A stretch of DNA of 64,000 nt from Nitrospirota bacterium (GCA_030645475.1 JAUSMA010000015.1:186001-250000), one strand, 5' to 3'; numbered from the stretch's first letter, positions 36,194 through 45,679 are shown. The notes: a model not told the origin generated them from the sequence alone. Translations and numbers: made by a program.

Positions 36194-36514
36194 TTAGGCG
36201 CTGAAAGAACTGCCGCAGCCGCAGGTCGTCTTCGCTTGTGGATTCTTGATCGAAAACCCGGACCCTTGGAGGCTGTCCACGTAATCGACTTCGGCGCCCT
36301 GCAACAATGGCGCGCTCTGCGAATCCATGATGACCTTGACGTCACCCTTCTCGACTACCGTGTCGTCATCGCCCATCTTGGACTCGAAGGCCATCCCGTA
36401 TTGATACCCGTGGCAGCCGCCGCCCTTCACGTAGACGCGCAAGCCGACGATATCCTTCTCTTCGACCATCAATTCCTTGATCTTCTGCTCTGCAATCGCC
36501 GTAATCGTAACCAT
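36194..36514 (-). CDS. erpA: Iron-sulfur cluster insertion protein (ErpA/IscA, A-type carrier)
   Basis: This 106-residue protein carries the three conserved cluster-binding cysteines of A-type carriers: Cys34 in GGGCHGYQYG and Cys98/Cys100 in the C-terminal CGCGSSF. Length is as expected. It delivers Fe-S clusters to apo-proteins. The ferredoxin and NuoF-like genes just upstream encode Fe-S proteins, which fits. A strong terminator follows. Confidence 0.95.
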   Translation of the reverse strand: MVTITAIAEQKIKELMVEEKDIVGLRVYVKGGGCHGYQYGMAFESKMGDDDTVVEKGDVKVIMDSQSAPLLQGAEVDYVDSLQGSGFSIKNPQAKTTCGCGSSFSA

Positions 36515-36583
36515 TATGATCCTCCTCGTGTGACCAGGCCGTCCTTCGAAGACCTGCCTGGAATGGCTTAGTGTAACATCTCT

Positions 36584-36931
36584 TTACCGAATTTCAATAC
36601 CCTGCGACTCCACCTGCGTCGTCGTAGGCGCAACCCACTTACCCTCTGGAACCAGAACTACCACGTCTCCGAGCACTTTGGCTTGGCATCCAAGCCGATG
36701 CCAGGGCTCACTGAGCGCTTCCCGATCGAGAAGATCCTGCTCATCGAAGTCGATCTCCGACAGGTTCTCGGCGCCCATCTGCACTTCAACCCGACAGGTG
36801 GTGCAGGAGGCATTCCCACCACAATCATTATTCAATGTAAACCCGAGAACCTTCGACGCGTCCAACAGGGACGTATTCGCCGGAACTTCTCCGCTCTTGC
36901 CATCAGGATGGAGAAATGTCACGCGCGGCAT
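36584..36931 (-). CDS. 2Fe-2S ferredoxin-type protein
   Basis: From ATG 36931 (MPRVTFLHPDG) the protein has 115 residues; the open frame is longer upstream but overlaps nuoF. The plant-type 2Fe-2S ligands are CGGNASCTTCRV, with the fourth Cys in HRLGCQAKV. It follows the nuoF-like gene by about 12 nt and should be its electron partner. Together they suggest a two-subunit NAD(H):ferredoxin electron-transfer unit outside a full Complex I. Confidence 0.9.
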   Translation of the reverse strand: MPRVTFLHPDGKSGEVPANTSLLDASKVLGFTLNNDCGGNASCTTCRVEVQMGAENLSEIDFDEQDLLDREALSEPWHRLGCQAKVLGDVVVLVPEGKWVAPTTTQVESQGIEIR

Positions 36932-36942
36932 CGCAATCCCTC

Positions 36943-38244
36943 TCAGTGCGCCGTTGCACCAGCCGCCACCGGCTGATAGGGACAGCGCTGCAATCGGATA
37001 TGCTCCTCGAACTCGTGACGGAACAGTTTCATGCTGCTCTGCACCAACACCGCAGCTCCGGTAACCAGCGTGCAATAACCCGTCCCCTTCACAAACCCGC
37101 AGAGCTGAAGGAGACTATCCAAGTCTTTCTGCGTCCCCTCTCCCTGCTCGATCTTGGTCATCAGTGCAGCAAGGTTAATAGTCCCCATTCGACAGGGTGG
37201 GCATTGTCCGCAACTCTCGCCTTTGAAGAAATTCGAAAAATGCAGGGTCTTCGCCACCATGCAGGTGGCATCATCGACCACGATCATGCCGGCTGACCCG
37301 AGTCCGGTGCCGGCTTTCTTGAGCGAATCGAAGTCCATCGTCAGATCGAGCTGATCGGCCGTGACCATCGAAAAGGCTGGCCCACCGGGAAACACCGCCT
37401 TGATCTTGCGTCCGCCAGGCACGCCACCACCGCACGTTTCAATGAGTTCCCGGATCGTGATGCCCATCGGCCGCTCGTACACACCCGGCTTGTTGATGGC
37501 ACCGCTGAGCGAGAACATCATCGTGCCAGGGCACTTTTCCGTGCCGACCTGCGTAAACCAGGCTGCGCCTTTTTGGATGATCCGCGGAATGTTGCACAAA
37601 GTTTCGACATTGTTGACCAGGGTCGGCTTCCCGTAGAGGCCAAAGTCCGTTGGGTAGAACGGCGGCTTCTGCCTTGGCATCGCCGGCCGCCCCTGCATCG
37701 ATTCGAGCATCGCCGTTTCTTCACCGGCCACGTAACTTCCATGGCCTTCGAACACTTGCAGATCGATGTCCATGCCACTGCCCATGGCATTCTTGCCCAG
37801 GAACCCTCGTTCCTTCGCCTGCGCCAATGCTTTCTTCAGATTCTCGCGTTCTTCGTGGTACTCGTGATTCACATAGATAAACGCCGCCTTGGCTTGCACC
37901 GTATAGGCCCCGATGAGGCAACCTTCGATAAGCTGGTGTGGCGCTAGCTTGAGTAGATGACGGTCTTTAAATGTGCCCGGCTCATGTTCGCCCGCATTGC
38001 AGACGAAGTAATGCTCTTTGACCCGGTGGTTGAGGACTTTTTCCCACTTGATACCGGTGGGAAAACCAGCCCCCCCGCGTCCACGGAGCCCGGCTTTCTT
38101 CAGTTCGTTAACGATATCGTTAGGACTCAGCTCTTTGACGCACTTTTCCCAGGCTTCGTAGCCCCCGATCCTTAAATAAGCATCGATATCCCAAGGAGCC
38201 CCGTCAAGCGTTTGGAGAACTCGTGGATCAGTCGCAGTCGTCAT
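36943..38244 (-). CDS. NuoF-like NADH-binding flavoprotein
   Basis: This 433-residue protein has the NAD site GRGGAGFPTG, the FMN-region segment CNAGEHEPGTFKDR (canonical NuoF has NADExEPG) and GAGAYVAGEE-like GHGSYVAGEETAML. The C-terminal 4Fe-4S ligands are SCGQCPPCRMGT and a later Cys. It oxidises NADH or reduces NAD with electrons from a partner. Here it stands with only a ferredoxin gene, not with nuoE/nuoG, so it is not an ordinary Complex I operon. It might instead partner a formate dehydrogenase or hydrogenase encoded elsewhere. Confidence 0.88.
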   Translation of the reverse strand: MTTATDPRVLQTLDGAPWDIDAYLRIGGYEAWEKCVKELSPNDIVNELKKAGLRGRGGAGFPTGIKWEKVLNHRVKEHYFVCNAGEHEPGTFKDRHLLKLAPHQLIEGCLIGAYTVQAKAAFIYVNHEYHEERENLKKALAQAKERGFLGKNAMGSGMDIDLQVFEGHGSYVAGEETAMLESMQGRPAMPRQKPPFYPTDFGLYGKPTLVNNVETLCNIPRIIQKGAAWFTQVGTEKCPGTMMFSLSGAINKPGVYERPMGITIRELIETCGGGVPGGRKIKAVFPGGPAFSMVTADQLDLTMDFDSLKKAGTGLGSAGMIVVDDATCMVAKTLHFSNFFKGESCGQCPPCRMGTINLAALMTKIEQGEGTQKDLDSLLQLCGFVKGTGYCTLVTGAAVLVQSSMKLFRHEFEEHIRLQRCPYQPVAAGATAH

Positions 38245-38444
38245 GCGCCCTTCCTTACCGGTTTAGCTCACAGTGCGGAGCGTTACTATACGGCTCCTGG
38301 CCGGCCTTCGTCAAGGTAATGGCCCGATAATAGGCCTGAATCTCAACGACTTAGGGCCAGCGGCCCATACAAAACAGGGCATATGGGCCATCTGGGCATG
38401 GCATGGGAACGATGGGGGCTGAGGCAGGGACGGGAAGAAAGGAA

Positions 38445-38474
38445 CAAGGCCGGCAGGTCTCCCCGCCGGCCTTG
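38445..38474 (-). terminator. Terminator-like hairpin after the PuuD-like gene
   Basis: A perfect 10-bp stem, CAAGGCCGGC with GCCGGCCTTG, lies 13 nt after the stop of the minus-strand gene at 38487 and is followed on that strand by TTCCTTTCTTCC. It has a 10-nt loop. Confidence 0.7.
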
Positions 38475-38486
38475 CTGCACCGCATC

Positions 38487-39071
38487 TTACTTGATGTGGC
38501 TACCGGCTCCCATGAATAACAACATGGGAATCGACAACATAAAATTCACCCGCGAAGCGAGAAGCGCGGTCCGCCCCCATTGGGCCATTTCCGCCGGAGC
38601 AGGAGTTCCCTGGGCTGCCGCCGTCACTGCCGCAATAATCTTCTGTTGGTTCGGCCAAATGATCGCATGGACGTTGATCATCATGATGAGGCCCAAAAGC
38701 CCGCCGATTCCCAACGCGATCGCGCTGGATCGATCTTGGGGCAGGTAGAAGTACAGCGCGATCCCGGCAAACACCGTGACCGTCGCGCCATGACGGAACC
38801 AGTTCAATGCGGCAGGCATCAACTTGGGAATCACGATGTTTTTGGTCGGACCATCCAAGCTCTTCAAGAACCCCGCATTGATCAGGTTGAAGAAATACAA
38901 CAAGCCGATCCAGGTGATGCCGGCCAAGAAGTGCACCCAGCGCAACAACAGACCGGCCCAGTTGGCATCACCAATCGCAATGCCGGCCATACCGAGATAG
39001 CCCACAATCAACACCGCGGCGAGCGCGAATCCTACGCCCATCGTTTGCATCGGATTCTCAAGAAATTTCAT
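38487..39071 (-). CDS. Urate hydroxylase PuuD-like integral membrane protein
   Basis: This 194-residue protein is almost entirely hydrophobic, with about four to five membrane helices. The segment LLRWVHFLAGITWIGLLYFFNLINAGF and the later INVHAIIWPNQQKII match the membrane domain of PuuD-type urate oxidases. The His residues in WVHF and NVHAIIWP could bind heme. It lacks the C-terminal cytochrome c domain, so it may not be a urate oxidase itself. It stands alone and has its own terminator. Confidence 0.7.
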   Translation of the reverse strand: MKFLENPMQTMGVGFALAAVLIVGYLGMAGIAIGDANWAGLLLRWVHFLAGITWIGLLYFFNLINAGFLKSLDGPTKNIVIPKLMPAALNWFRHGATVTVFAGIALYFYLPQDRSSAIALGIGGLLGLIMMINVHAIIWPNQQKIIAAVTAAAQGTPAPAEMAQWGRTALLASRVNFMLSIPMLLFMGAGSHIK

Positions 39072-39158
39072 TGTATCTCCTCATTAAGTGTACTGCTCAG
39101 TCGCTGTCTCTACTGCATGCCCGCTTCTTCTGTCAAACGGACCTCGAACACGACCACG

Positions 39159-40100
39159 TTAGGCCATCAACCGATCGACTGTCGCGCAGAGCTCGCGCAC
39201 GGCATGAGCAGACTTCGCCAACCCAGCCTGCTCCTCTGCCGTCAATTCATATTCGACCACCTGTTCCGCCCCGCCTCGACCCAGCTTGACCGGAACCCCG
39301 ACCACCACATCCTTCAATCCATACTCACCCTCACAGAGCACCGCACAGGGCAACACCCGCTTCTGGTCCTTCACAATCGCCTCGACCATGTCGACCACCG
39401 AAGCCGACGGGGCATAGAACGCGCTGCCGGTCTTCAAGAGGCCCACGATTTCGGCGCCGCCTTCACGTGTCCGCTTGACGATCGCATCCAACCGCTCCTT
39501 CGATATCATTTCCGAAACGGGTTTCCCCTTCACCGTCGTATAACGAGCCAGCGGTACCATCGTGTCGCCATGTCCCCCCAAGACCATTGCATGCACGTCT
39601 GGCCCAGGCACATTCAGTTCGGCAGCGATGAACGCACGCATGCGGGCAGAATCGAGCACTCCCGCCATCCCCAAGACCCTGGATTTCGGCAAACCACTGA
39701 CCAGCCGCGCCACATGGACCATCGCATCCAACGGGTTTGTGACGAGAATCAGGATAACGTTCGGCGATCGGGACACCAATTCCTTGACGACCGACTTCAC
39801 GATCTTGGCATTCGTGGTCAACAACTCATCACGGCTCATCCCCGGCTTGCGGGGAATACCGGACGTGATCACCGCCACGGCTGAGCCGGCCGTTTCATCG
39901 TAGCCGTTGGTGCCCACTACCTGGGTGCTATAGCCGCAGACGGGACCGGCCTGTGAGATATCGAGCGCCTTCCCCTGCGGGACCCCCTCGACAATGTCCA
40001 CAAGTACAACCTCGTACTCGTTCTTCTCTGCCAGCCGTTGCGCCGTCGTGCCCCCGACGTTCCCCGCACCCACCACCGTAATCTTCGGTCTCCCCATCAT
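39159..40100 (-). CDS. mdh: Malate dehydrogenase (LDH-like type)
   Basis: This 313-residue protein has an N-terminal Rossmann motif [14 protein letters not shown], the substrate-binding [15 protein letters not shown] and VTNPLDAM, and the catalytic His in [13 protein letters not shown]. Length is normal. It interconverts malate and oxaloacetate with NAD and would serve the TCA or reverse TCA cycle. GAGG lies 4 nt before the first ATG and 7 nt before the second one (40097), so the start may be one codon later. Confidence 0.97.
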   Translation of the reverse strand: MMGRPKITVVGAGNVGGTTAQRLAEKNEYEVVLVDIVEGVPQGKALDISQAGPVCGYSTQVVGTNGYDETAGSAVAVITSGIPRKPGMSRDELLTTNAKIVKSVVKELVSRSPNVILILVTNPLDAMVHVARLVSGLPKSRVLGMAGVLDSARMRAFIAAELNVPGPDVHAMVLGGHGDTMVPLARYTTVKGKPVSEMISKERLDAIVKRTREGGAEIVGLLKTGSAFYAPSASVVDMVEAIVKDQKRVLPCAVLCEGEYGLKDVVVGVPVKLGRGGAEQVVEYELTAEEQAGLAKSAHAVRELCATVDRLMA

Positions 40101-40140
40101 CTCACCTCTATGGTTCGTACTGGCTCCCTACCCTCAGGGC

Positions 40141-40210
40141 GCGGTGTGCCCTCACCTGCACACCGCGAACAAGCCCGCCTCATCATTCGCATTCTGCAGG
40201 GCCAGAATGC
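40141..40210 (-). terminator. Two hairpins after the 40224 gene
   Basis: GCGGTGTGC pairs with GCACACCGC (40141-40166), and GCATTCTG pairs with CAGAATGC (40189-40210). They lie between the stop of the hypothetical gene at 40224 and the mdh start. Neither has a T-run, so termination is likely but not certain. Confidence 0.45.
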
Positions 40211-40223
40211 AACCGGCTTGTGT

Positions 40224-40634
40224 TCAATGCCCCCCCTCATGCTCCGTCCAACCCGCAACTTTGAAATTGATCGTGCAAACGAAATTATCTCCGTCATAGA
40301 AATTGACTTTGATCTTCTTCTTGCCATAGTTCTTGGCAAGAAAGGCATCCGGATCGTCGACCAGCTCTTGAAACCCTCCCGCTGGATATTCTCCAAGGTC
40401 GTGGAAAACCACAATCATCCCCACTTTGACTTCTTGAAGAATCTTGGCCCAACAGCGGGGATAGACCTCCCAAAACTTGGCCTCGATCATCTCCTTCGTC
40501 GGCTCTTGGCGATCTTCCCCCGGCTTGGTCGGCTGGGCAAACTTCGCCAAGCGACGCACATAGGGATACTGATTCCCTGAAAACAACTTATAGAGCCAGG
40601 GCGGCACAGTCGGTCGGTCAGTTTCATTGGCCAT
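40224..40634 (-). CDS. Hypothetical soluble protein
   Basis: This 136-residue protein belongs to no recognised family. It has a tryptophan-rich, charged sequence (KFWEVYPRCWAKILQEVKVGMIVVFHDLGE) and a beta-rich C-terminus (IKVNFYDGDNFVCTINFKVAGW). No signal peptide or membrane segment is present. It lies downstream of cbbO on the same strand, separated by an 80-nt spacer with degenerate heptamer repeats. Function unknown. Confidence 0.65.
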   Translation of the reverse strand: MANETDRPTVPPWLYKLFSGNQYPYVRRLAKFAQPTKPGEDRQEPTKEMIEAKFWEVYPRCWAKILQEVKVGMIVVFHDLGEYPAGGFQELVDDPDAFLAKNYGKKKIKVNFYDGDNFVCTINFKVAGWTEHEGGH

Positions 40635-40713
40635 GTTGTATTTCTCGTGAAACGTGAAATGTTGAGCCCAAAAGTGCGACGCGATCCTTCCGCAACATCC
40701 GACCTTTCACGTA

Positions 40714-43700
40714 TTACGTCGTGAGCCGTTGGTAAATCTTCGGCAAGCGTTTCGGCAGCGCTTCCAGATGATCGATGACGGCAAACTGCACGTCCCCGTA
40801 CATTCTCCGGACGTACCCGTCGGCCTCCCGATCGATCGTAATACAAAACGGATGAACCCCCCGCTGACGCGCCTCTCGTAACGCCGCCTTGGTGTCTTCC
40901 AGTGAATACTCGTCTTTATAACCGTCATCGAGCGGACGTCCATCGCTGATGAGAACGAGCAGCCTCGTCCGCGCTTCGCGCGCCAGCAATTTGGCGGTCG
41001 CATGGCGAATGGCCGCCCCATCACGATTTTGCTGCATGGGGACCAATCCGCCCAACCGCTGCGCCGCTTTCCCGCCCAACGGATCGTCGAAATCTTTGAT
41101 CACCAGAAAGTCCACTTGCCCGCGGCCTTGGCCCGAATAGCCATAGAGCGCATATTGATCTCCGACCGCCTCAAGCGCTTCGCACAGCAACACAAGCCCC
41201 TCTTTTTCCAGGTCGATCACGCGGCGGCCACTTTCTAACTGACGACTGGTTGACCCGCTCACGTCGACCAGAAAGGCAGCCGCAACATCCCGTTCTTTTC
41301 GTTCCCGCCTGACATAGATCCGATCCGACAGATCAATGCCCGCCGCGCGCTCCGCACACATACGGACGGCCGCATCCACATCCAGCTCGTCGCCATCGGC
41401 TTGGCCCGGCACCCGCCGCAGCCCCGGTGGCCGCAGACCTTCAAAGAACCGTCGAAGGGCGGAAACCTCACTGCCATGGGCGCTCAACGTCGCCGCGACA
41501 ATATCCCCGCTCCCCTCCTCCGCAGCCCGTTCGGCGACGCGACACCAGTTCAGGCGATAGTCGTCAATCCCTTGATCCCATTCCGGATAACGCACGGCAC
41601 GATCGCCCGGCCCGGCATGATCGATCGGCGCCGGCTGCTCGACCTTCACGGCCAAGAGCTCTTCCACCTGGGACGGCAACTGCCGCCCCCCGGCGAGCCT
41701 ATCCCCCTCCGTCTCCGTACGTGTGCCCCCTCGATTCTGTTGACCCTGCGACGAGGCCTCCTGCGATCCGCCTGCCGCGCTTGCCATCCGTTGAATCTCG
41801 TCTGACTGCTGCTGATCGTCCGCCTGCCGTCCATCCTGCGCATTCTGACGAATGAACTCAGGGTTCATCGCCCCACGGTACACCCAGTTGGTGACGGGGC
41901 GATAGTCCTCACCCGTCTGATCGGAAGCGGAGGGGCCGACACCCAGCTCTTCTGACACGTCACCGGCCTGATCGGCCAGAATCATCGCCCCTTTCGGCGC
42001 CAATAATTCTTCGAGCTTTACATAGAGCGCATGGGCCAGACGCACGGCCTCTTCCGCCGTCGCCGTTGGAGCCAGAATGACCTGGCACATCGGCCAGAGG
42101 ATGGCGATCTCGTCCTTGATGGCCTCATGAATCGCAACAGGCTGCGACGCGGCGGTCGACAGCTGGAGCAGTTGATCGACGACGAGTTCTTTGACCGTCA
42201 GCCCATGTGTCAACGACCGCGTCGTGATGGCCTCTCGCGCGAATTGTTGGAGATCCCGCTGGAGCCCCGGATACTCTCGCTGCAACAAATACTCAACCCG
42301 CGCATCCTCCACCAGCGTCCATAAGTCCTGGATCAGGCCCGGATGGGGATAGAAACGAAATAACGCCACCAAACTGTCCGGTTCAACCTGTTTCACTCGA
42401 CCGTATTTCTGTCGCAGGGCCAGGACCAGGTCCACAAACGGCTCAAGGGTCAACCGATAGGTCCCGAACTCCACGTGCCCCGCTTCGTGAGCGGCCATCA
42501 CCAAATACAACCGCGTATTCTCCTCGGCCGTGGGATAGCGGCGGAGGAGCGCCGGCAGCGAGATGATACGCCCATTCTGGCTCACTGTAGCTCGCGCAGC
42601 AGTTTCCTGGCTCAGCGAATCGGGAAGCGCCTGAATCGTCAAGTCCGTGCCACAGAGCCCTTGCACGAAGAGCTTGATGGTCCGCGCGACGTGCCGCAAC
42701 GGCACACCGCTTAAGGCCGCTTCCACCGAGGTCAGCGCCTTCTGCGACTCCAGTGCAAAATAGGCCCTGGCTCCCTCGACACTGTAGGCCAGCACTTCCA
42801 TTCCCGCGGTAAACCAGGCCTCAAATCGAACCATGGCTTCGGCAGACTCGCCGATCACCGTCACCAATTCAGGCGCGCGCCGCAAATAGGCCAACGCCGT
42901 ATCGGCATCGCGCTCGGCCACTAAAGCCCCGTACTGCAATATTTTCAGTCTCCAGCCCTCATTCGGCACGGCACGCAGCAGACGCGGCGATTCCGATAAC
43001 CAGGCGATGCCGGCCCCGGGATCCCGTTCAGCCAGCAACGACCCGACCGTGACGACCTTGGCCCGCACCGACTGGTCGTCAAGATCGCCGAGAATGAGCG
43101 GGCTGGTGCGGAGGAATTCAATGGTCCCAAAATAGTCCGTCTTGCCGAAACTATTCTGGGAAATGAGTTTCATCCCGAACGTCGCCCAGGCTCTAGCCTC
43201 TTCGATCGGCAATACGCGGGCGACCGCGGGGATTTGGCGGATATACTCCAGGGCGACGACAAAATCGACCTGCGTCAGTTCGAACCCGATTTCCAACCAG
43301 GCCTCTAGCTGATCCGGCGAAATAACCGTGACCGCTTCCGCCGACACGCGGAGGAATTCTAGCGCCACATTCGCATCCTGCTCGGCCAGTTCCAACGCAG
43401 TTTTCAGAACCAACGACCGGCCAGATGGAGGCTCGATCAAGCCCAACACCAGCGGGCTCTCCTTGAAATATTTCAATCCGATCGCACCGGATGAGCCGGC
43501 GAGCGCAATCCCCAGATCCAGCCAGGCCACCGCATCGCTGAGCCGATCCCGGCGCTGCAGGTCAGGGAACGACTCGATCGCAGCGCGGGCAACCTTCGGA
43601 GATATTTCATGTAGCTCATCGAGCAGCAGCAACACGCCTTCCGCTTGATTCGGCTTTACCGAGGCCTCGACGAGGCGAGAGACCAGGTGCTGGGCCGTGG

Positions 43701-43755
43701 CTGGCCCTAGCTCCTCCGCCAGCTTTGCGATCAATTGCTGATGGGTATCCGACAT
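40714..43755 (-). CDS. cbbO: CbbO/NorD-type VWA-domain protein
   Basis: This 1013-residue protein has a C-terminal von Willebrand A domain with the MIDAS motif DVSGSTS and GRPLDDGYKDEYSLEDT. A long helical N-terminal half precedes it, with repeated LDLGIALAGSS/WLEIGFELTQ-type units. The middle is the metal-peptidase-like MAAHEAGHVEFGTYR region. CbbO works with the AAA+ protein CbbQ as an activase or remodelling pair. Here the cbbQ gene is about 2.9 kb away rather than adjacent. Which client protein is used is unknown. Confidence 0.85.
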   Translation of the reverse strand: MSDTHQQLIAKLAEELGPATAQHLVSRLVEASVKPNQAEGVLLLLDELHEISPKVARAAIESFPDLQRRDRLSDAVAWLDLGIALAGSSGAIGLKYFKESPLVLGLIEPPSGRSLVLKTALELAEQDANVALEFLRVSAEAVTVISPDQLEAWLEIGFELTQVDFVVALEYIRQIPAVARVLPIEEARAWATFGMKLISQNSFGKTDYFGTIEFLRTSPLILGDLDDQSVRAKVVTVGSLLAERDPGAGIAWLSESPRLLRAVPNEGWRLKILQYGALVAERDADTALAYLRRAPELVTVIGESAEAMVRFEAWFTAGMEVLAYSVEGARAYFALESQKALTSVEAALSGVPLRHVARTIKLFVQGLCGTDLTIQALPDSLSQETAARATVSQNGRIISLPALLRRYPTAEENTRLYLVMAAHEAGHVEFGTYRLTLEPFVDLVLALRQKYGRVKQVEPDSLVALFRFYPHPGLIQDLWTLVEDARVEYLLQREYPGLQRDLQQFAREAITTRSLTHGLTVKELVVDQLLQLSTAASQPVAIHEAIKDEIAILWPMCQVILAPTATAEEAVRLAHALYVKLEELLAPKGAMILADQAGDVSEELGVGPSASDQTGEDYRPVTNWVYRGAMNPEFIRQNAQDGRQADDQQQSDEIQRMASAAGGSQEASSQGQQNRGGTRTETEGDRLAGGRQLPSQVEELLAVKVEQPAPIDHAGPGDRAVRYPEWDQGIDDYRLNWCRVAERAAEEGSGDIVAATLSAHGSEVSALRRFFEGLRPPGLRRVPGQADGDELDVDAAVRMCAERAAGIDLSDRIYVRRERKERDVAAAFLVDVSGSTSRQLESGRRVIDLEKEGLVLLCEALEAVGDQYALYGYSGQGRGQVDFLVIKDFDDPLGGKAAQRLGGLVPMQQNRDGAAIRHATAKLLAREARTRLLVLISDGRPLDDGYKDEYSLEDTKAALREARQRGVHPFCITIDREADGYVRRMYGDVQFAVIDHLEALPKRLPKIYQRLTT

Positions 43756-43934
43756 CTCGATTCTCGATCCAATCCTACGGAATGTGAGGGGAGGGCTGGA
43801 TTGTAAAGGACGCCCTGGCGCTTGTAAACTAGGCGCTGACGCGCAGGCATGGGGCGAGAGGCAAGGGCTAGGGGGCAGAAATCCTCGTCCTTCCTCTCGC
43901 CACTAGCCCCTGGCCCCTTGCCAAAGGAGTTGTG

Positions 43935-44369
43935 ATGGCCGAGCCCAAGCAAGAGAGTCTCGACAAAATGTGGAAGTACGTGAAGGGCTTTGCAGACAAG
44001 AGCGGAACCGCCATGCATCCCATGCCCGCCGTCACCGAAGCCGTGGTCAAAGGCCTCGCGATGCACATCGACGAGCTGGGCAAACCCCTCTGCCCCTGTA
44101 ACTTCTACAAGGATAAACAGGCAGAAGCCAAACTCCGTCGCTGGATGTGCGCCTGCGACGAGATGCAGATCTACAAATATTGTCACTGTCTGTTATTCGT
44201 GCGAAAAGACGGCCTACCGATCACCGAGTATCTCCCGGAAGGCCACGAAGGGCGGGAGATCTATGGCGTCGTCACAGACCCAACTCCCGACAAAGGCCGA
44301 GCACTCAAACACAAAGCGGCAGCTGCACCACAGACAGCGGACAAGGATTCGTCAACACCAATCGCCTGA
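43935..44369 (+). CDS. Ferredoxin:thioredoxin reductase catalytic subunit
   Basis: This 144-residue protein has CPC (53, 55), CAC (72, 74) and CHC (83, 85). The spacing matches the 4Fe-4S and redox-active cysteines of plant-type FTR (55, 57, 74, 76, 85, 87 in cyanobacteria), shifted by two. AAAGGAG precedes the ATG. It would reduce thioredoxins with ferredoxin electrons. No gene for the variable subunit is nearby. Its stop overlaps the ATG of the following periplasmic-protein gene. Confidence 0.93.
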   Translation: MAEPKQESLDKMWKYVKGFADKSGTAMHPMPAVTEAVVKGLAMHIDELGKPLCPCNFYKDKQAEAKLRRWMCACDEMQIYKYCHCLLFVRKDGLPITEYLPEGHEGREIYGVVTDPTPDKGRALKHKAAAAPQTADKDSSTPIA

Positions 44370-44989
44370 TGCTCATGCGATACCCTAATCGACTCCAGTT
44401 CGGATCCGTGCTCTTCCTTCTCCTCATGAGCCTATGCCCCCTATCGGGACAAGCGCTTGAGCCAACCCCATCGAACCCGCCACCGTTGAACGAAAAAGAC
44501 TTCTTCTCCTACAAACAGAAAGGGCGAAGTAGTCTGACCGGGCAAGCGTTTCTCAGTTCGCCATCAGGAAAAGCCATCACACAAGCAGGCGCGCCAATCC
44601 ATCTCATCCCCATGACTCCCTACACCCGTTATTGGTTCGACCACCAAGTCAAAATTACCTCCTGCTCAGCAACGGGAACTCAAGTCTCAGCGGAAAGCAC
44701 CCTAACCACACGCCCTCCAGCTGACTGCGCCCACGAAGCATTGACCAGACTCCAGACAGAAAAACGCCTCACTCCCTATCTCCGTACGACCAGAGCCAAC
44801 CCCACCGGACATTTCTGGTTCACGAAGGTTCCCGCAGGGCGCTACTACATCGTCAGTCTGATCGAAGGAGGATCGGGCACACACCAAGAAGAACGACTGT
44901 CGGGGCTAGCCTGGCTGGTGATAGAACTCGAGGCAGGTGAGAAAGCAACAAATCTCGTCGTGACCGACTGCAAAGCTGGCCTCTGCTAA
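44369..44989 (+). CDS. Hypothetical secreted protein
   Basis: From ATG 44369, which overlaps the FTR stop, the protein has 206 residues; the frame continues upstream inside the FTR gene. A signal peptide ends near SGQA. The rest has a beta-type pattern with FFSYKQKGRSSLTGQAF and HFWFTKVPAGRYYIV, resembling a carboxypeptidase-regulatory or transthyretin-like fold. Two Cys pairs might form disulfides. Function unknown. Translational coupling to the FTR gene suggests a link, though one protein is periplasmic and the other cytoplasmic. Confidence 0.7.
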   Translation: MLMRYPNRLQFGSVLFLLLMSLCPLSGQALEPTPSNPPPLNEKDFFSYKQKGRSSLTGQAFLSSPSGKAITQAGAPIHLIPMTPYTRYWFDHQVKITSCSATGTQVSAESTLTTRPPADCAHEALTRLQTEKRLTPYLRTTRANPTGHFWFTKVPAGRYYIVSLIEGGSGTHQEERLSGLAWLVIELEAGEKATNLVVTDCKAGLC

Positions 44990-45020
44990 GTCTCTTTACT
45001 CCGCAATCATCACTCTCTCA

Positions 45021-45117
45021 GGTCTCACAGCCAGGGTAATCCCGACTGCGGCCGTCGAACGAGCATTATTTCATCGTGCGCGTTTCGGGAGCAAAGGGAT
45101 GCCCTGGCTGCGAGACC
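45021..45117 (+). repeat. Family II hairpin repeat, copy A
   Basis: The arms GGTCTCACAGCCAGGG and CCCTGGCTGCGAGACC pair almost perfectly. The inner part carries the family core: CGTCGAACGAGCA, then TGCGCGTTTCGGGAGCA. Its right end lies just 3' of the minus-strand lipoprotein gene at 45124. Confidence 0.85.
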
Positions 45118-45123
45118 GTCCCC

Positions 45124-45561
45124 TCACTGCCACCCCGACACGTCATATCCCTTTTCAATCAAGCACCGCACTACCGCATCGGCATACGGAGGATCCGGCT
45201 CCAGCGGTTTGTAGGCGCCGCCCAACGACCCGACGATCACTCCGAGCGTGCCACCGACTGCTGCCCCGATCGTCACGCCAGGCACGCCGCCAATGAGCCC
45301 GCTCGATGCCCCGATTCCAGCGCCAGTCAGCAGCCCCAACACAGCACCAGCAGCCATGTTACTGCTTCGGGCGCGGGTGCCAGGCTTCAACCCGGCCTCG
45401 TCAGCCTTCTTCTGACACATCGCCACATCGAACTTTGCCGCCTCCCGCCCCTGCAACTGAAGCTTCGCATTCGACCGCAACAACGGCTCCGGCCCAGCAC
45501 AGGCGAGAAGACTCATTCCTAGGACTGCCGCCACACCACGCCGCCACATCAACGACAACAC
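45124..45561 (-). CDS. Glycine-zipper lipoprotein
   Basis: GTG 45561 lies 7 nt after GAGGA and is my preferred start; TTG 45567 and ATG 45549 are alternatives. A signal ending in LLACAG precedes a Cys lipidation site. Residues about 70-115 form a glycine-zipper (AAGAVLGLLTGAGIGASSGLIGG...), then a conserved C-terminus CLIEKGYDVSGWQ. Its paralogue lies at 45680 and ends CLQEKGYEVTGWQ. These are outer-membrane lipoproteins of unknown role. Confidence 0.8.
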   Translation of the reverse strand: MLSLMWRRGVAAVLGMSLLACAGPEPLLRSNAKLQLQGREAAKFDVAMCQKKADEAGLKPGTRARSSNMAAGAVLGLLTGAGIGASSGLIGGVPGVTIGAAVGGTLGVIVGSLGGAYKPLEPDPPYADAVVRCLIEKGYDVSGWQ

Positions 45562-45606
45562 CGACAATTCCTCACAATCATCTTATTCTCCCTCCCAATT
45601 CGTGGC

Positions 45607-45670
45607 GGGATGGAAGGGGAAGACCTCAGGTGCGCGCGTTCCGCGAGCACAGAGGTCCCCCCTCCCTCCC
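45607..45670 (+). repeat. Family II hairpin repeat, copy C (shortened)
   Basis: Only the right-hand core is present (TGCGCGCGTTCCGCGAGCA), flanked by arms GGGGAAGACCTC and GAGGTCCCC. It lies just 3' of the minus-strand lipoprotein gene at 45680. Confidence 0.65.
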
Positions 45671-45679
45671 TGCCCTCCC

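Noticed and set aside
38580..39884. 434-codon plus-strand ORF
   Set aside because: Antisense of the PuuD-like and mdh genes, both with clear family motifs.
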